Shown one piece after another: positions 52,228 to 62,310 of a stretch of 64,000 bases of DNA. Source of the stretch: Mucilaginibacter sp. PPCGB 2223 (lineage in GTDB: Bacteria > Bacteroidota > Bacteroidia > Sphingobacteriales > Sphingobacteriaceae). The first letter of the stretch is position 1, and every line of letters starts with the position of its first letter. A model generated the notes under the pieces. That model was not told where the DNA came from and did no database searches. It saw only the letters and a program-made list of their open reading frames with translations. The translations under genes and the position numbers were made by a program. Location of the stretch: the NCBI RefSeq assembly GCF_001705515.1, contig NZ_MDJS01000003.1:682001-746000 (forward strand), written 5' to 3'.

Positions 52228-52422
52228 TCAGAAAAACTGCCCGTTGGGCTGATGGTTTATATTTTGCTGGTAGTACATATATAGGTACACTGCAATGATA
52301 ATAATAGCTAATATAATAAGCCCGACGCCGCCTTTCCGTTTATCCTGGCGCATCAGCCATACTAAAAATACGACAAGCGGAACTACGAAGATGGAAATGA
52401 ATATTAGCGAAGAAGCACTCAT
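52228..52422 (-). CDS. Small membrane protein
   Basis: 64 residues from ATG 52422 (MSASSLIFISIFVVPLVVFL). Two membrane helices are separated by RQDKRKGG, ending in a tail QQNINHQPNGQFF. TATCTTTG (52442-52449, minus strand) is a good -7 box. It diverges from the Crp/Fnr gene; no family recognised. Confidence 0.55.
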   Translation of the reverse strand: MSASSLIFISIFVVPLVVFLVWLMRQDKRKGGVGLIILAIIIIAVYLYMYYQQNINHQPNGQFF

Positions 52423-52451
52423 AATTGTTAACTTACACCCGCAAAGATACA

Positions 52452-53021
52452 ATGAATGAGTTAGAAAGCTATATCCATCACTATTTTAGTATCAGTACTG
52501 CCGATTGCCAAACTATTGCCGGTTTATTTAACAGGGAGGTTTTAAATAAAGGCGATTTTTATTTAAAGACCGGCAGGTACTGCAACAAAATGAGCTTTAT
52601 CAAACAGGGCATGCTGCGCATTTATGTCACCCTGCCCGGTAACGAAGTAACCCAATGGATAAGTGCTCCCGGTTATTTCGTAACCGATCTTGCCGCCTTC
52701 CTGTTCCGCACACCTGCCAGGTGGAACATCCAGGCGCTAACCGATACAGAGCTTTTCACCATCGACCACGAAGCTTACACCAATATCGGTAAGCTGATAC
52801 CCAAATGGCACGAGCTGGAGAAACTTTTTATCGGCAAATGCTTTGTAATGCTCGAAAACCGGGTATTCGATCATCTTTCCTTATCTGCCGAAGAACGCTA
52901 TGATCGATTTTTCGACCAGAACCGTGAGCTGTTCAACCAGGTACCGCTGCAATACCTGGCATCCATGCTCGGCATGACACCCGAAACCTTTAGCCGCATC
53001 CGCCGCAAAAAGCTTTCTTGA
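52452..53021 (+). CDS. Crp/Fnr-family regulator
   Basis: 189 residues from ATG 52452. The cyclic-nucleotide-binding-like beta roll (about 25-115; LKTGRYCNKMSFIKQGMLRI) precedes a helix-turn-helix tail (PLQYLASMLGMTPETFSRIRR), the usual Bacteroidota form. The cNMP contact residues of E. coli Crp are not evident, so the effector is unknown. A longer frame from 52425 is not needed. Confidence 0.87.
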   Translation: MNELESYIHHYFSISTADCQTIAGLFNREVLNKGDFYLKTGRYCNKMSFIKQGMLRIYVTLPGNEVTQWISAPGYFVTDLAAFLFRTPARWNIQALTDTELFTIDHEAYTNIGKLIPKWHELEKLFIGKCFVMLENRVFDHLSLSAEERYDRFFDQNRELFNQVPLQYLASMLGMTPETFSRIRRKKLS

Positions 53022-53086
53022 TTTTTGTCAAGAGCAAACCGGTGTTTTGACCCCGACCTTTGGTTCAACATAAAAGATCAAACGTC

Positions 53087-53458
53087 ATGAAAAACACCAT
53101 CAAATCAGAAGAAGCTGCCTTAACCGCCCTGGGCATTTATTTTTTAACCACGTATAACCTGGGCTTGCCCGTTTGGGTTTGGATACCACTTTTCCTTAGT
53201 CCGGATATCGCAATGTTAGGTTATTTGGTTGATACCCGAGTTGGCGCATTTACCTATAACCTGTTTCATCATCGTGCGGTAGCCATAGTTTTGGCTTTCG
53301 CCGGATATGGGTTACATGTGCCGGTATTGCTCACCATCGGAATTTTGCTGTTCGCTCACTCTTCTTTCGACAGGATGTTAGGCTACGGCTTAAAATACCC
53401 GGATAGCTTTAAACACACCCATTTAGGCTGGTTGCCCGATAAAACAAAACAAGCATAG
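53087..53458 (+). CDS. DUF4260 membrane protein
   Basis: 123 residues from ATG 53087. Several hydrophobic segments and the pattern FLSPDIAMLGYLVDTRVGAF plus YGLKYPDSFKHTHLGWLP fit DUF4260. It starts 65 bp after the Crp/Fnr gene and may be its target, as is often seen with these small membrane genes. Function unknown. Confidence 0.8.
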   Translation: MKNTIKSEEAALTALGIYFLTTYNLGLPVWVWIPLFLSPDIAMLGYLVDTRVGAFTYNLFHHRAVAIVLAFAGYGLHVPVLLTIGILLFAHSSFDRMLGYGLKYPDSFKHTHLGWLPDKTKQA

Positions 53459-53472
53459 TTGTAGTTATGCAT

Positions 53473-53499
53473 TGAAGCTCCCTTTGGGGGTTAAAGGGG
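53473..53499. repeat. CCCTTTGGGGG repeat after the DUF4260 gene
   Basis: CTCCCTTTGGGGGTTAAAGG belongs to the G-rich hairpin family seen at 11545, 24648 and 24734. It abuts the tsaD stop. Confidence 0.5.
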
Positions 53500-54501
53500 T
53501 TAAAAAGGCATACGCGCCAAAGGCGCTATGTCCTGCCCAACGAAATCGTTCTTTAAGAATTTATAATACCCGGCAATGGCAATCATAGCAGCGTTATCGG
53601 TACAATATTGAAACTGCGGTATAAAAGTATTCCAGCCCATCTCCTGCCCCAAGGCTGTAAGCCCCTGGCGCAGGTCCGTATTGGCAGACACGCCTCCGGC
53701 AAGGGCGATGTCTTTAATCCCGTATTGCAGCGCGGCTTTTTTTAATTTGTTGAGTAAGATGGTAACCACCCGTTTTTCAACCGAGGCGCAGATGTCGGCC
53801 ATCCGATTTTGCATAAAATCCGGGTCGGCAGCTACATTATCGCGAATGAAATACATGATTGCTGTTTTTAACCCGCTAAAGCTAAAGTCGAGCCCCGGAA
53901 TATTAGGTTCCGGGAAAGCAAAGGCATCCGGATTGCCCTGGCGGGCATATTTGTCGATCATCGGTCCGCCCGGATAAGGCAGGCCCAATATCTTGCTCGT
54001 TTTATCCAGTGCCTCGCCTGCTGCATCGTCGGTAGTCTGGCCAATAATTTCCATATCAAAGTAGTCTTTCACTAAAACTATTTGCGTATGGCCGCCCGAC
54101 ACGGTAAGACACAGAAACGGGAACTGCGGCCTGGGTTCATCAATAAAATGCGCCAGGATATGGCCCTGCATGTGGTTTACTTGGATAAGCGGGAGGTTTT
54201 GCGCCAGGGCAAAAGCCTTGGCAAACGAAACCCCTACCAGCAGCGAACCTAAAAGTCCGGGGCCGCGCGTAAAAGCTACCGCATCAATATCATTTTTGCT
54301 TACTTTTGCGTTATGTAATGCCTGCTGTACCGCGGGAATGATATTTTGCTGATGCACGCGCGAAGCGAGTTCGGGCACAACGCCGCCATAAGCTGCATGA
54401 ATGGTTTGATTAGCAATAACATTGCTCAGTATCTTACCGTCAACACAAACTGCGGCCGAAGTTTCATCGCACGAAGATTCAATTCCTAAAATAACAGGCA
54501 T
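53500..54501 (-). CDS. tsaD: tRNA N6-adenosine threonylcarbamoyltransferase TsaD
   Basis: 333 residues. The start ILGIESSCDETSAAV, the His110-x3-His114 metal pair in VNHMQGHILAHF, and the ATP loops ALAGGVSANTDLR and TVSGGHTQI are all family marks. It transfers threonylcarbamoyl to A37 of ANN-decoding tRNAs with TsaB and TsaE. A minus-strand TAACTTTG at 54521-54528 is its -7 box. Confidence 0.96.
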   Translation of the reverse strand: MPVILGIESSCDETSAAVCVDGKILSNVIANQTIHAAYGGVVPELASRVHQQNIIPAVQQALHNAKVSKNDIDAVAFTRGPGLLGSLLVGVSFAKAFALAQNLPLIQVNHMQGHILAHFIDEPRPQFPFLCLTVSGGHTQIVLVKDYFDMEIIGQTTDDAAGEALDKTSKILGLPYPGGPMIDKYARQGNPDAFAFPEPNIPGLDFSFSGLKTAIMYFIRDNVAADPDFMQNRMADICASVEKRVVTILLNKLKKAALQYGIKDIALAGGVSANTDLRQGLTALGQEMGWNTFIPQFQYCTDNAAMIAIAGYYKFLKNDFVGQDIAPLARMPF

Positions 54502-54617
54502 TTTTACATTTTTTAGAGCACAAAGTTATTAAAAAAGCGCTTAACATAATATTATGGGTACTGCTGATCTTCATCAGCCTGCTCGGCGCTATATTATTTG
54601 CCCTGCAATTTAAACCT

Positions 54618-57600
54618 GTGCAAACCTGGCTGGCTAAAAAGGCGACCACTTATCTTTCTAAAGAATTAAAAACCACGGTATCTATCGGCAGTATCGATGT
54701 AAGGCCCTTTTCGTCGGTTGTTATCGAAGATTTTTATGTGCTCGACCGGCAAAAGGATACGCTGGTCAGCACGCCGAAACTTACGGTCGACCTGTTAAAC
54801 TTTTCCATTTTTCGCAATATTAAGAACCATGTTATCGACTTCAGCCTGGTGCAGTTGGATAACGGCTCTGTCTATCTCAAAAAACAAAAAGACAGTACAA
54901 CTAACTTTAAATTTATTGTCGATCATTTTAAATCTACGGATACCACTAAATCGACGGGCAAACCATGGAGCATCAACTTTCAGAAAGTGGTTTTAAACAA
55001 CCTGCACTTTCGCTACAAAAACCAGTTGAGCACCGAAGTTACACCTGCCCAGGTTAACTTTAACGATGTGGATGTGCAGCACATGAGCACTGTGCTAATC
55101 AATCCGGACTTTAAAAATCACCTGTTCAAAGCCGGCATTAACAACCTGACGCTGAAGGACAAAAGCGGTTTCTACCTCAAAAACCTGACCGCCGCCGCTA
55201 CCGTCGATACCAACCAGATCCTGCTTCAGCACTTACTGCTGGTGACCAACCGCTCCAATTTCAGCGATTATTTCAGGATGCAGTTCCGGTCGTTCGATGA
55301 TTTTGACGATTTTGAGAATAAGGTTTACATGGACGCCGATTTCAAGTCGTCGAGAATATCGTCGCTGGATATCGCCTACTTTACCATCAGCCTGCAGCAC
55401 ATATTTTTTGATATAGGTATCGATGGCAGGATAAAAGGACCGGTAAGCAGCCTCAAGGCCAAAAACCTGACCGTCAGCAGCGGACAGGCCACCTACGTTA
55501 AGGGCGATTTTAGCCTGAAGGGGCTACCGCATTGGGACAAAACTTTCCTCGAATTAAAGTTTGAGCAGATAGCCACCAATAAAAAAGATCTCGACCTGCT
55601 GTACAGCCGCTTTACAGGTACGCCTAACAGGCACCTGCCCGATATTGTTGGTAAATTCGGCAACGTTAATTTTTCGGGCCAGTTTACCGGTTTCCAGAAC
55701 GATTTTATTGCTTATGGCGACTTCAAGACCAGGCTCGGCCGGTTTAACTCGGATATTAACCTCAAGTTCGATAAGAACAATGTCCCGAGTTATAGCGGGA
55801 AACTTAACACCACTGATTTTGATTTAGGCAACCTGATAGACAATAACACGCTTGGGCGTGCTACCTTAAAAGCAAATATAAAAGGACGGGGGTTTGAGTT
55901 AAAAAACCTGACCGAGCAACTGGATGCAAAGATCGATTATATCGACTTTAATGGCTACCGTTATAACAATGCTACGCTGAACGGCACCTTCCTGAAAAAG
56001 AAATTCGACGGCGCTGTCCTGGTAAACGACCGTAACCTGAACCTTGATTTTAAAGGTGCGGTCGATCTTAACCCCAAACTGCCCGCATTTAACTTTACCG
56101 CAGCCATTAAAGGAGCGCATCTCAATACGTTGAAGCTGGCTAAAGATACTATCGGTTTAGACGCCCTGGTAACCAGTAATTTTACAGGTAACAACCTCGA
56201 AAATATTGAGGGTAGCATCCTGATGCGCGATGTTAAAATGAGTGTGCCCAGGCACGACTATTTAATAGACTCGGTATACTTTGCGGCCAGCGGTAAGGAA
56301 GGCGAGGTACGCCAGTTGACGCTAAAATCGGGCCTGGCCGATGCTAAGTTAAAAGGTACGTACGACCTGGCAAGTTTGCCCGATTACTTTAAGGCCATTG
56401 CCAAAAAATATATCCCGTCGTTACAAACTGTTATCGCGCCAAGCAAACCGCAAAATTTTGATTTTAACATCCAACTCAAAAACCTCGACCCTATAACTGC
56501 CTTATTTGCACCACAGCTGAAACTACCCGATCAGGGCACTTTTATCGGTAAATTTAATTCGGTAAACAAAACGGCTACGCTTAACGGCCTGGTAAAAACC
56601 GTAAAATACAATAACATTGTTTTTCACGATCTGCTGGTCGACGAAAGCACCAACAATGATATGCTCGAGCTTAACTTGTCGTTCAGCAAGGTCAACTTCT
56701 CCGACAGCGTATTTGTAAAAGACATTAACATCAGCAATTTTTTAAAGCGCGATAGTTTAAACTTCAACGTTAAATTATCGGATAAGAACGCGGTTAACCA
56801 GCTCGACTTGTATGGCCTGGTGCAATTTGCGCGCGATACCGTTGCCCGCCTGAAACTCCTGCCATCCGATATCATTATCGAGCACCAGGTATGGAAACTC
56901 GCTAACCAGGCCAGGGTACGCTTTTTGGATGGTAACAAAACCCAGCTGAACGGTTTTGAACTGGCTAATGGCACGCAGGATGTAAAAATAGACGGCATCA
57001 TTTCTTCCGACCCTAATGATCACCTCAAGCTTACCTTCAGCAGGTTTAACATGAGCACTTTGAACCAGCTCAGCAAATCGTTTGGGGTAATGCTCGACGG
57101 TAAGTTAAACGGCGATGTGGATATCGCATCAGTTACCGGCAAGGCCAATATGGAGTCAAAATTAGGTATCGATTCGCTCAGTTTCAACAAAAGCCTGATT
57201 GGCGATATCAAGTTTAACACTCAACTGGATAACGATCAGCACACGGCAAATGTTAAACTGAATGTGTTTAACCGCGGCCTCGAAACCCTAACTGCCAATG
57301 GTGTCTATAAACTTGCTGCGGAGGGCGATAATCTCGATTTTGACCTGCACATGAACCAAACTTCGGCAGCTATTCTCGAACCTTTTGTAAAAAGCCTGGT
57401 ATCAAACTTAAAAGGCACGCTTTCGTCTGACCTGAAAGTTACCGGAACATTATCGAAACCGCTGATTAACGGCACGCTTACTTTTGCCAATACCGGCGTA
57501 ACCGTAAACTATCTGAAAACACCTTATATAGTTAACGATAAAGTAAGCGTAACCAATAGTATAGTCAACATTGATAACCTGATTTTAAAAGATAGCCATA

Positions 57601-59024
57601 ATGGTATAGGTGTTGCAAACGGAACCGTAGACCTAAGCAAAGACCTGTCGAACCCGACACTTAACATAAATCTCAAGGCCACTAATTTGCTTGCTTTAAA
57701 CACTACTTTTAAGGATAACCGCCTGTACTACGGCACGGCTTACGGTACGGGCGACTTTAGTTTTGTCGGCCCGATCGATAACATGAATATCACCATAAGT
57801 GCCAAAACGCAGGAAGGCACGGTGTTTAACATTCCGCTTAACACGTCGAGTACAGCTTCCGATTATGAATTTATCCGTTATGTATCGTTAAAAGACACCA
57901 CTAAAACCGCTAAAAACACAACCCTGTTTAAAGGTGTAACCTTAAATTTCGATCTATCGGCCGACGAGAAAACCGTAGTTAAAATATATACCGATTATGG
58001 TTTACTCACCGGCAGCGGCACTGCGAATAACCTGTCGCTCCGGATTAACAGCCTTGGCGATTTTGAGATGTTTGGTGCCTTTCTGATCACTTCGGGTAAG
58101 TTTGAGTTCACGGCTAAAAGTGTGATCAGTAAAGTTTTCCAGGTTAACCAGGGCGGTACGATACGTTGGACGGGCTCGCCAAACAATGCGGATATTAACC
58201 TGGTAACCTCTTATGATGTGCGGGCCAACATCGGCGATCTGTACCAGGCCGCGGGCTTAACTTCACCAAAAGGTAACCAATACGAACTGGTACAGGCCCA
58301 GCTTAAACTAAGCGGCCCGCTGATCAAACCTAATATCGATTTCGATTTTAACTTTCCTACCGATGCCTCGATCAAGGATGAACTGGGTACTTATCTGAAC
58401 GACCCTACCAATCGCAGTCAGCAGGCCCTGAGCCTGATCGTACGCCGCAGCTTTAACAAAGGAGCTGCAGGTAATACTTTAACCAACCAGGTATCGCAAA
58501 CCGCTCAGGACGCTTTCAGCGAATTGGTATTCAATAAATTTAACAGCGTACTATCTCAAAACATCAAGGCTTTCGATCTGAACCTCAGCTCAGCACAGGA
58601 GGCCAGTTTAGCAATCAAACTATTTAACGACCGATTGCTGATCAACGGAAGCTTATATAGCACCCTGGGCAACAACCAGCTTTTTGGCAACAGCCAGTAT
58701 CTTTTCAATTCAAACTTTAACGATTTGACGAAAGATTTCCAGGCGCAGTATTTTATCCGTAAGGACGGCCGGCTTACGGCCACTTATTCGTACCGTGCAC
58801 TGAACAATACAACAGTTTTAAACAGCAGTATCAACACCCAATTAGGTGTGCAGTACGTAAATGGCTTAGGTTTAATTTATCATCGGGATTTTGATACTTT
58901 CGGCGAGTTTTTCAGAGCCATGTTCAGTGGCGGCAGAAAGCAGCAGCCAACACCCAAAAAGACTGATACCACAGTTATACCTACACCTGTACCTAAACAA
59001 AAAGAGAGCGAAGACGATAATTAA
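54618..59024 (+). CDS. tamB: Translocation/assembly module TamB (DUF490)
   Basis: 1468 residues from GTG 54618. The long beta-rich AsmA/TamB body has many repeated KG/NLxG strands, and the C-terminal DUF490 domain has INSLGDFEMFGAFLITSGKF and QVNQGGTIRWTGSPNNADIN. It forms a periplasmic bridge that moves lipids or beta-barrel proteins to the outer membrane. The frame is open upstream to 54495 and encodes an obvious membrane anchor (NIILWVLLIFISLLGAILF), but without ATG/GTG/TTG, so the real start probably lies upstream at a rare codon such as ATT 54528. Confidence 0.9.
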   Translation: MQTWLAKKATTYLSKELKTTVSIGSIDVRPFSSVVIEDFYVLDRQKDTLVSTPKLTVDLLNFSIFRNIKNHVIDFSLVQLDNGSVYLKKQKDSTTNFKFIVDHFKSTDTTKSTGKPWSINFQKVVLNNLHFRYKNQLSTEVTPAQVNFNDVDVQHMSTVLINPDFKNHLFKAGINNLTLKDKSGFYLKNLTAAATVDTNQILLQHLLLVTNRSNFSDYFRMQFRSFDDFDDFENKVYMDADFKSSRISSLDIAYFTISLQHIFFDIGIDGRIKGPVSSLKAKNLTVSSGQATYVKGDFSLKGLPHWDKTFLELKFEQIATNKKDLDLLYSRFTGTPNRHLPDIVGKFGNVNFSGQFTGFQNDFIAYGDFKTRLGRFNSDINLKFDKNNVPSYSGKLNTTDFDLGNLIDNNTLGRATLKANIKGRGFELKNLTEQLDAKIDYIDFNGYRYNNATLNGTFLKKKFDGAVLVNDRNLNLDFKGAVDLNPKLPAFNFTAAIKGAHLNTLKLAKDTIGLDALVTSNFTGNNLENIEGSILMRDVKMSVPRHDYLIDSVYFAASGKEGEVRQLTLKSGLADAKLKGTYDLASLPDYFKAIAKKYIPSLQTVIAPSKPQNFDFNIQLKNLDPITALFAPQLKLPDQGTFIGKFNSVNKTATLNGLVKTVKYNNIVFHDLLVDESTNNDMLELNLSFSKVNFSDSVFVKDINISNFLKRDSLNFNVKLSDKNAVNQLDLYGLVQFARDTVARLKLLPSDIIIEHQVWKLANQARVRFLDGNKTQLNGFELANGTQDVKIDGIISSDPNDHLKLTFSRFNMSTLNQLSKSFGVMLDGKLNGDVDIASVTGKANMESKLGIDSLSFNKSLIGDIKFNTQLDNDQHTANVKLNVFNRGLETLTANGVYKLAAEGDNLDFDLHMNQTSAAILEPFVKSLVSNLKGTLSSDLKVTGTLSKPLINGTLTFANTGVTVNYLKTPYIVNDKVSVTNSIVNIDNLILKDSHNGIGVANGTVDLSKDLSNPTLNINLKATNLLALNTTFKDNRLYYGTAYGTGDFSFVGPIDNMNITISAKTQEGTVFNIPLNTSSTASDYEFIRYVSLKDTTKTAKNTTLFKGVTLNFDLSADEKTVVKIYTDYGLLTGSGTANNLSLRINSLGDFEMFGAFLITSGKFEFTAKSVISKVFQVNQGGTIRWTGSPNNADINLVTSYDVRANIGDLYQAAGLTSPKGNQYELVQAQLKLSGPLIKPNIDFDFNFPTDASIKDELGTYLNDPTNRSQQALSLIVRRSFNKGAAGNTLTNQVSQTAQDAFSELVFNKFNSVLSQNIKAFDLNLSSAQEASLAIKLFNDRLLINGSLYSTLGNNQLFGNSQYLFNSNFNDLTKDFQAQYFIRKDGRLTATYSYRALNNTTVLNSSINTQLGVQYVNGLGLIYHRDFDTFGEFFRAMFSGGRKQQPTPKKTDTTVIPTPVPKQKESEDDN

Positions 59025-60226
59025 TGATTGCCCAAAATGGTATGGCCCATTTTATCGCGTTTGGTTTTCAGGTAGTTTTCGTTGTGCGGGTTTGATGCGA
59101 TCTCCATCGGCACATTTTCAACCACTTTGATACCGTAACCTACTAATCCGGCTCGTTTTTTTGGATTATTGGTCATTAAACGCATTTGCGTGATACCAAG
59201 GCTACGTAATATCTGGGCACCGATACCATAGTCGCGCTGATCCATCTTAAAACCCAGTTGGAGGTTGGCATCAACAGTGTCGAAGCCGTTTTCCTGTAAA
59301 CTGTAAGCTTTTAATTTATTGATCAGGCCAATGCCGCGGCCTTCCTGGTTCATATATAGCACAACACCCTTACCCTCTTTCTCGATCATTTCCATCGCCT
59401 TATGCAGCTGAGGGCCACAGTCGCAGCGGCACGATCCGAAAATATCGCCTGTAACACACGAACTGTGTACGCGCACTAATACCGGTTCATCTTTCTCCCA
59501 GGTGCCTTTTACCAGTGCGAGGTGATTCTCGCCCGTATCAATCTGGGTATAAGCTACCATATCGAAAACGCCCCATTGTGTCGGCATTTTAACCGATACA
59601 TCTTTATGGATCAGCGTTTCGTTAGCCAAGCGGTAAGCTATCAGATCTTTAACTGATACGATGACCATATTGTGCTCTTTGGCAAACTCCAGCAAATCGG
59701 GTAAGCGGGCCATCTCGCCATCATCTTTCATGATCTCGCAGATCAGGCCTGCAGGTTCAAAACCGGCCATTACAGCCAGATCGATGGCTGCTTCGGTATG
59801 CCCGGTACGTCGCAAAACACCGCCATCCTTGGCTATCAGCGGGAATATATGGCCCGGTCGGCCCAGGTCTTCGGGTTTAGTGGCCGGATCGATCAACGCA
59901 AGGGTAGTTTTCGACCTGTCGGTAGCCGAAATACCGGTAGTACAGCCCTGCCCTATCAGATCGACTGATACCGTAAAATTTGTCTCGTGCGATGAGGTAT
60001 TATGACCGACCATTGGCTCCAGTTCGAGCTCGGCTGCCCGTTTCCTGGTAATAGGGGCGCATATCAATCCGCGGCCATATTTAGCCATAAAATTGATGGC
60101 CTCGGGCGTTGCGTTACGTGCTGCAGTTAAAAAATCACCTTCGTTCTCACGGTCCTCGTCATCAACAACGATGATGATCTTGCCGGCTTTGATATCTTCG
60201 ATGGCTTGGGTTATGGTATTTAGCAT
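59021..60226 (-). CDS. ribBA: Bifunctional DHBP synthase / GTP cyclohydrolase II
   Basis: 401 residues: RibB domain (about 1-200; VVDDEDRENEGDF, GHTEAAIDLAVMAG) and RibA domain (205-401; zinc cysteines in CVTGDIFGSCRCDCG, then MNQEGRGIGLINK). It makes 3,4-dihydroxy-2-butanone 4-phosphate and the pyrimidine precursor for riboflavin. It converges with tamB, overlapping by 4 bp. No FMN riboswitch was visible; a -7 box is at 60279-60286. Confidence 0.95.
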   Translation of the reverse strand: MLNTITQAIEDIKAGKIIIVVDDEDRENEGDFLTAARNATPEAINFMAKYGRGLICAPITRKRAAELELEPMVGHNTSSHETNFTVSVDLIGQGCTTGISATDRSKTTLALIDPATKPEDLGRPGHIFPLIAKDGGVLRRTGHTEAAIDLAVMAGFEPAGLICEIMKDDGEMARLPDLLEFAKEHNMVIVSVKDLIAYRLANETLIHKDVSVKMPTQWGVFDMVAYTQIDTGENHLALVKGTWEKDEPVLVRVHSSCVTGDIFGSCRCDCGPQLHKAMEMIEKEGKGVVLYMNQEGRGIGLINKLKAYSLQENGFDTVDANLQLGFKMDQRDYGIGAQILRSLGITQMRLMTNNPKKRAGLVGYGIKVVENVPMEIASNPHNENYLKTKRDKMGHTILGNH

Positions 60227-60278
60227 GGGGCTTTATATTATGGAAAATCATGAGAGCAATAAAAACTCATGACGTTTG

Positions 60279-60286
60279 CAAAGTTA
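60279..60286 (-). promoter_or_regulatory. -7 box for ribBA
   Basis: Minus-strand TAACTTTG, giving a leader of about 48 nt before ATG 60226. Confidence 0.5.
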
Positions 60287-60342
60287 AATAAGTAATGGCT
60301 AAAGCTGGTCGGCTAAGTGTAAAATGAACAGGCATTTACACC

Positions 60343-61791
60343 TTATACGTTGCCCGGCCGCTTTCGGGTTGCTTTAATCCTGTTCAGCAAATCGGTAAAA
60401 AAGCGCTTATACAATTCAAGATCAAACAAAACCGAATCGTTAGCCGCCTTATACGACAGAAACACCCCAATAGGCATTAACACAAAAATAGCCACCCAGG
60501 TACCCAAAACAGGTGATAGGCTACCATCTTTAGCCGATTTTTCGCCGATGGTAGATATGATATAGTAAACAAGGAAAAACACTACTGATATCACCACCGG
60601 CAAACCAAGCCCTCCTTTGCGGATAATGGCGCCAAGTGGTGCGCCAATCAGGAACAGAACCAAACATGCGGCCGACAGGGTGAACTTTTTCTGATATTCG
60701 ACCTGGTAACGCCGCAACACACTTTGTTGCTCGCGGTAAGTATCTGCTTTATTTTTTAGAATGTCTTTTATCGAGTTCACCTCGGAGTTGGCATTGGTAA
60801 GCGCCACTACCCCATCATCTGGCGAAAATGCCGAAAGAATTTGTGGCGATTTTAACTTTTGTGGTTTAATACCTGTTGCTTTGTGCGGCATAGTAAAATA
60901 CCGGCTGTAAGGTGTTATTTGACTATAATTCTGACCGACGCTACGCTCGAAACCTCTTTTTACCACTTTAAATGTATCCTGCAGCTGCTTGGAACTCATC
61001 ATCTGGTAAGCGCCCTTAAACTCGGTCTGTGGCGTGCGGCTGATGGTGAAACCTGCCAATGAAAGTTTTTGCGATGTTTCTTTAAACCTGAAACGGGTAA
61101 ATGTTTGCCTTGCATTGTATGCGCCCTGGTTACTTGCACCTTCTTCATATCGTATCCCGTCTTTAAGTTTTAATACCAGGTACTTATTATCAGGGCTTTT
61201 AAACATCTCGCCTTGCTTGGCAAATATTACATTGTTGCTGTTATAGGTAAGGCTTTTTTCGTAGATCATGATATTATACAATATCCTGTCCTCGGCATCC
61301 TTGCCACCTACGCGTATCGAATAGCCCGGAAAACTACTATTGAATACATTGATCTTGATCAGTGAGGCCGATTTTTGCTTTCGCACATCATACAAAAGCG
61401 AGTAAAATTTGAGATTAGCTACCGGCAACATATAATCCGAAAAAACAAAGGCGCCTATACTAAGCATGGCCACCACAATTACCATAGGGTAAAGAGCCCT
61501 GCTTAACGAAACCCCGGCGGCCTTGATGGCAACCAGTTCATAGTTTTCGCCAAGGGTACCATAAGTCATGATGGATGATAATAAAACAGAAAGCGGCAGA
61601 GCCATAGCAACGTTGGTTGCAGAAGCATACAGCATCAACTGTAATATGGTATACCATTCAAAGCCTTTTCCTATCAGGTCGTCGATGTATTTCCATAGAA
61701 ATAGCATCAGCAACACAAACATGACGATTAAGAAGGTTACAATAAATGGCCTGATAAAGGCTTTGAGTATTAAAAGGTGTATCTTCTTCAC
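60343..61791 (-). CDS. LptF/LptG-family lipopolysaccharide permease
   Basis: 482 residues. Three N-terminal helices (about 12-35, 50-75, 95-120), a large periplasmic domain with the beta-jellyroll region, and three C-terminal helices (LSAACLVLFLIGAPLGAI and later) match LptF/G, inner-membrane partners of LptB that extract lipopolysaccharide. Minus-strand TAATTTTG (61796-61803) sits 4 nt before the ATG, implying a leaderless start. Confidence 0.9.
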   Translation of the reverse strand: MKKIHLLILKAFIRPFIVTFLIVMFVLLMLFLWKYIDDLIGKGFEWYTILQLMLYASATNVAMALPLSVLLSSIMTYGTLGENYELVAIKAAGVSLSRALYPMVIVVAMLSIGAFVFSDYMLPVANLKFYSLLYDVRKQKSASLIKINVFNSSFPGYSIRVGGKDAEDRILYNIMIYEKSLTYNSNNVIFAKQGEMFKSPDNKYLVLKLKDGIRYEEGASNQGAYNARQTFTRFRFKETSQKLSLAGFTISRTPQTEFKGAYQMMSSKQLQDTFKVVKRGFERSVGQNYSQITPYSRYFTMPHKATGIKPQKLKSPQILSAFSPDDGVVALTNANSEVNSIKDILKNKADTYREQQSVLRRYQVEYQKKFTLSAACLVLFLIGAPLGAIIRKGGLGLPVVISVVFFLVYYIISTIGEKSAKDGSLSPVLGTWVAIFVLMPIGVFLSYKAANDSVLFDLELYKRFFTDLLNRIKATRKRPGNV

Positions 61792-61821
61792 GGTACAAAA
61801 TTAGGGATTTTATTATCCCGT

Positions 61822-62202
61822 TTATGCACCTAAAACGCTAATCAGGTACTCGATCTGATTATCCCAGATTAATTTTCTTTCGGCGATGTTTTCTTCAAGC
61901 GCAAAATCGGTAACACCCAGCGCCACATCGTTGGTCAGTTCGTCCTGCAATATTTCCATTTCGAAATAGCATTGCGGCTCGTCATCCACCCATTTAAACC
62001 GCACCAGTTTATTCTCCTTCACGGCCAGCAACTTAGCTTTTTGTTGTTCATCATCCCAGGTAAAGGTGTACACCTGGTCGCGCACGTTAACATCATCGGC
62101 AAACCATTGCGACAGCCCATTAGGCTCGCTTATGAAACTAAATAATATCCTTGGCGATGATTTGATCTCGTACTCGATATTGAACTTCTTCTTCTCAGAC
62201 AT
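61822..62202 (-). CDS. START-like domain protein
   Basis: 126 residues: IEYEIKSSPRILFSFISEPN, LSQWFADDVNVR, VRFKWVDDEPQCYFEMEIL and a long C-terminal helix. This is the Bacteroidota AHSA1/START-like family, often next to LptF/G genes. It should bind a hydrophobic ligand; the role is unknown. It lies 30 bp upstream of the permease gene in the same direction, so an operon is likely. Confidence 0.85.
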   Translation of the reverse strand: MSEKKKFNIEYEIKSSPRILFSFISEPNGLSQWFADDVNVRDQVYTFTWDDEQQKAKLLAVKENKLVRFKWVDDEPQCYFEMEILQDELTNDVALGVTDFALEENIAERKLIWDNQIEYLISVLGA

Positions 62203-62278
62203 ATTAGGGTTTAAAACAGGTGGTAAATATTACTGGGCGTAAATGTTAACATTTTTTCTAAAGAAAACGAATTTATGC

Positions 62279-62286
62279 TATATTTG
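62279..62286 (+). promoter_or_regulatory. -7 box of the interrupted tRNA-Met gene
   Basis: TATATTTG, 24 bp before the tRNA 5' end, so this is the native chromosomal promoter. Confidence 0.5.
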
Positions 62287-62310
62287 CAAACCTTTTTTAA
62301 AAGGTACCCC

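Noticed and set aside
60227..60342. FMN riboswitch before ribBA
   Set aside because: The conserved RFN core is not visible; the region is only 116 bp and looks like a plain promoter.
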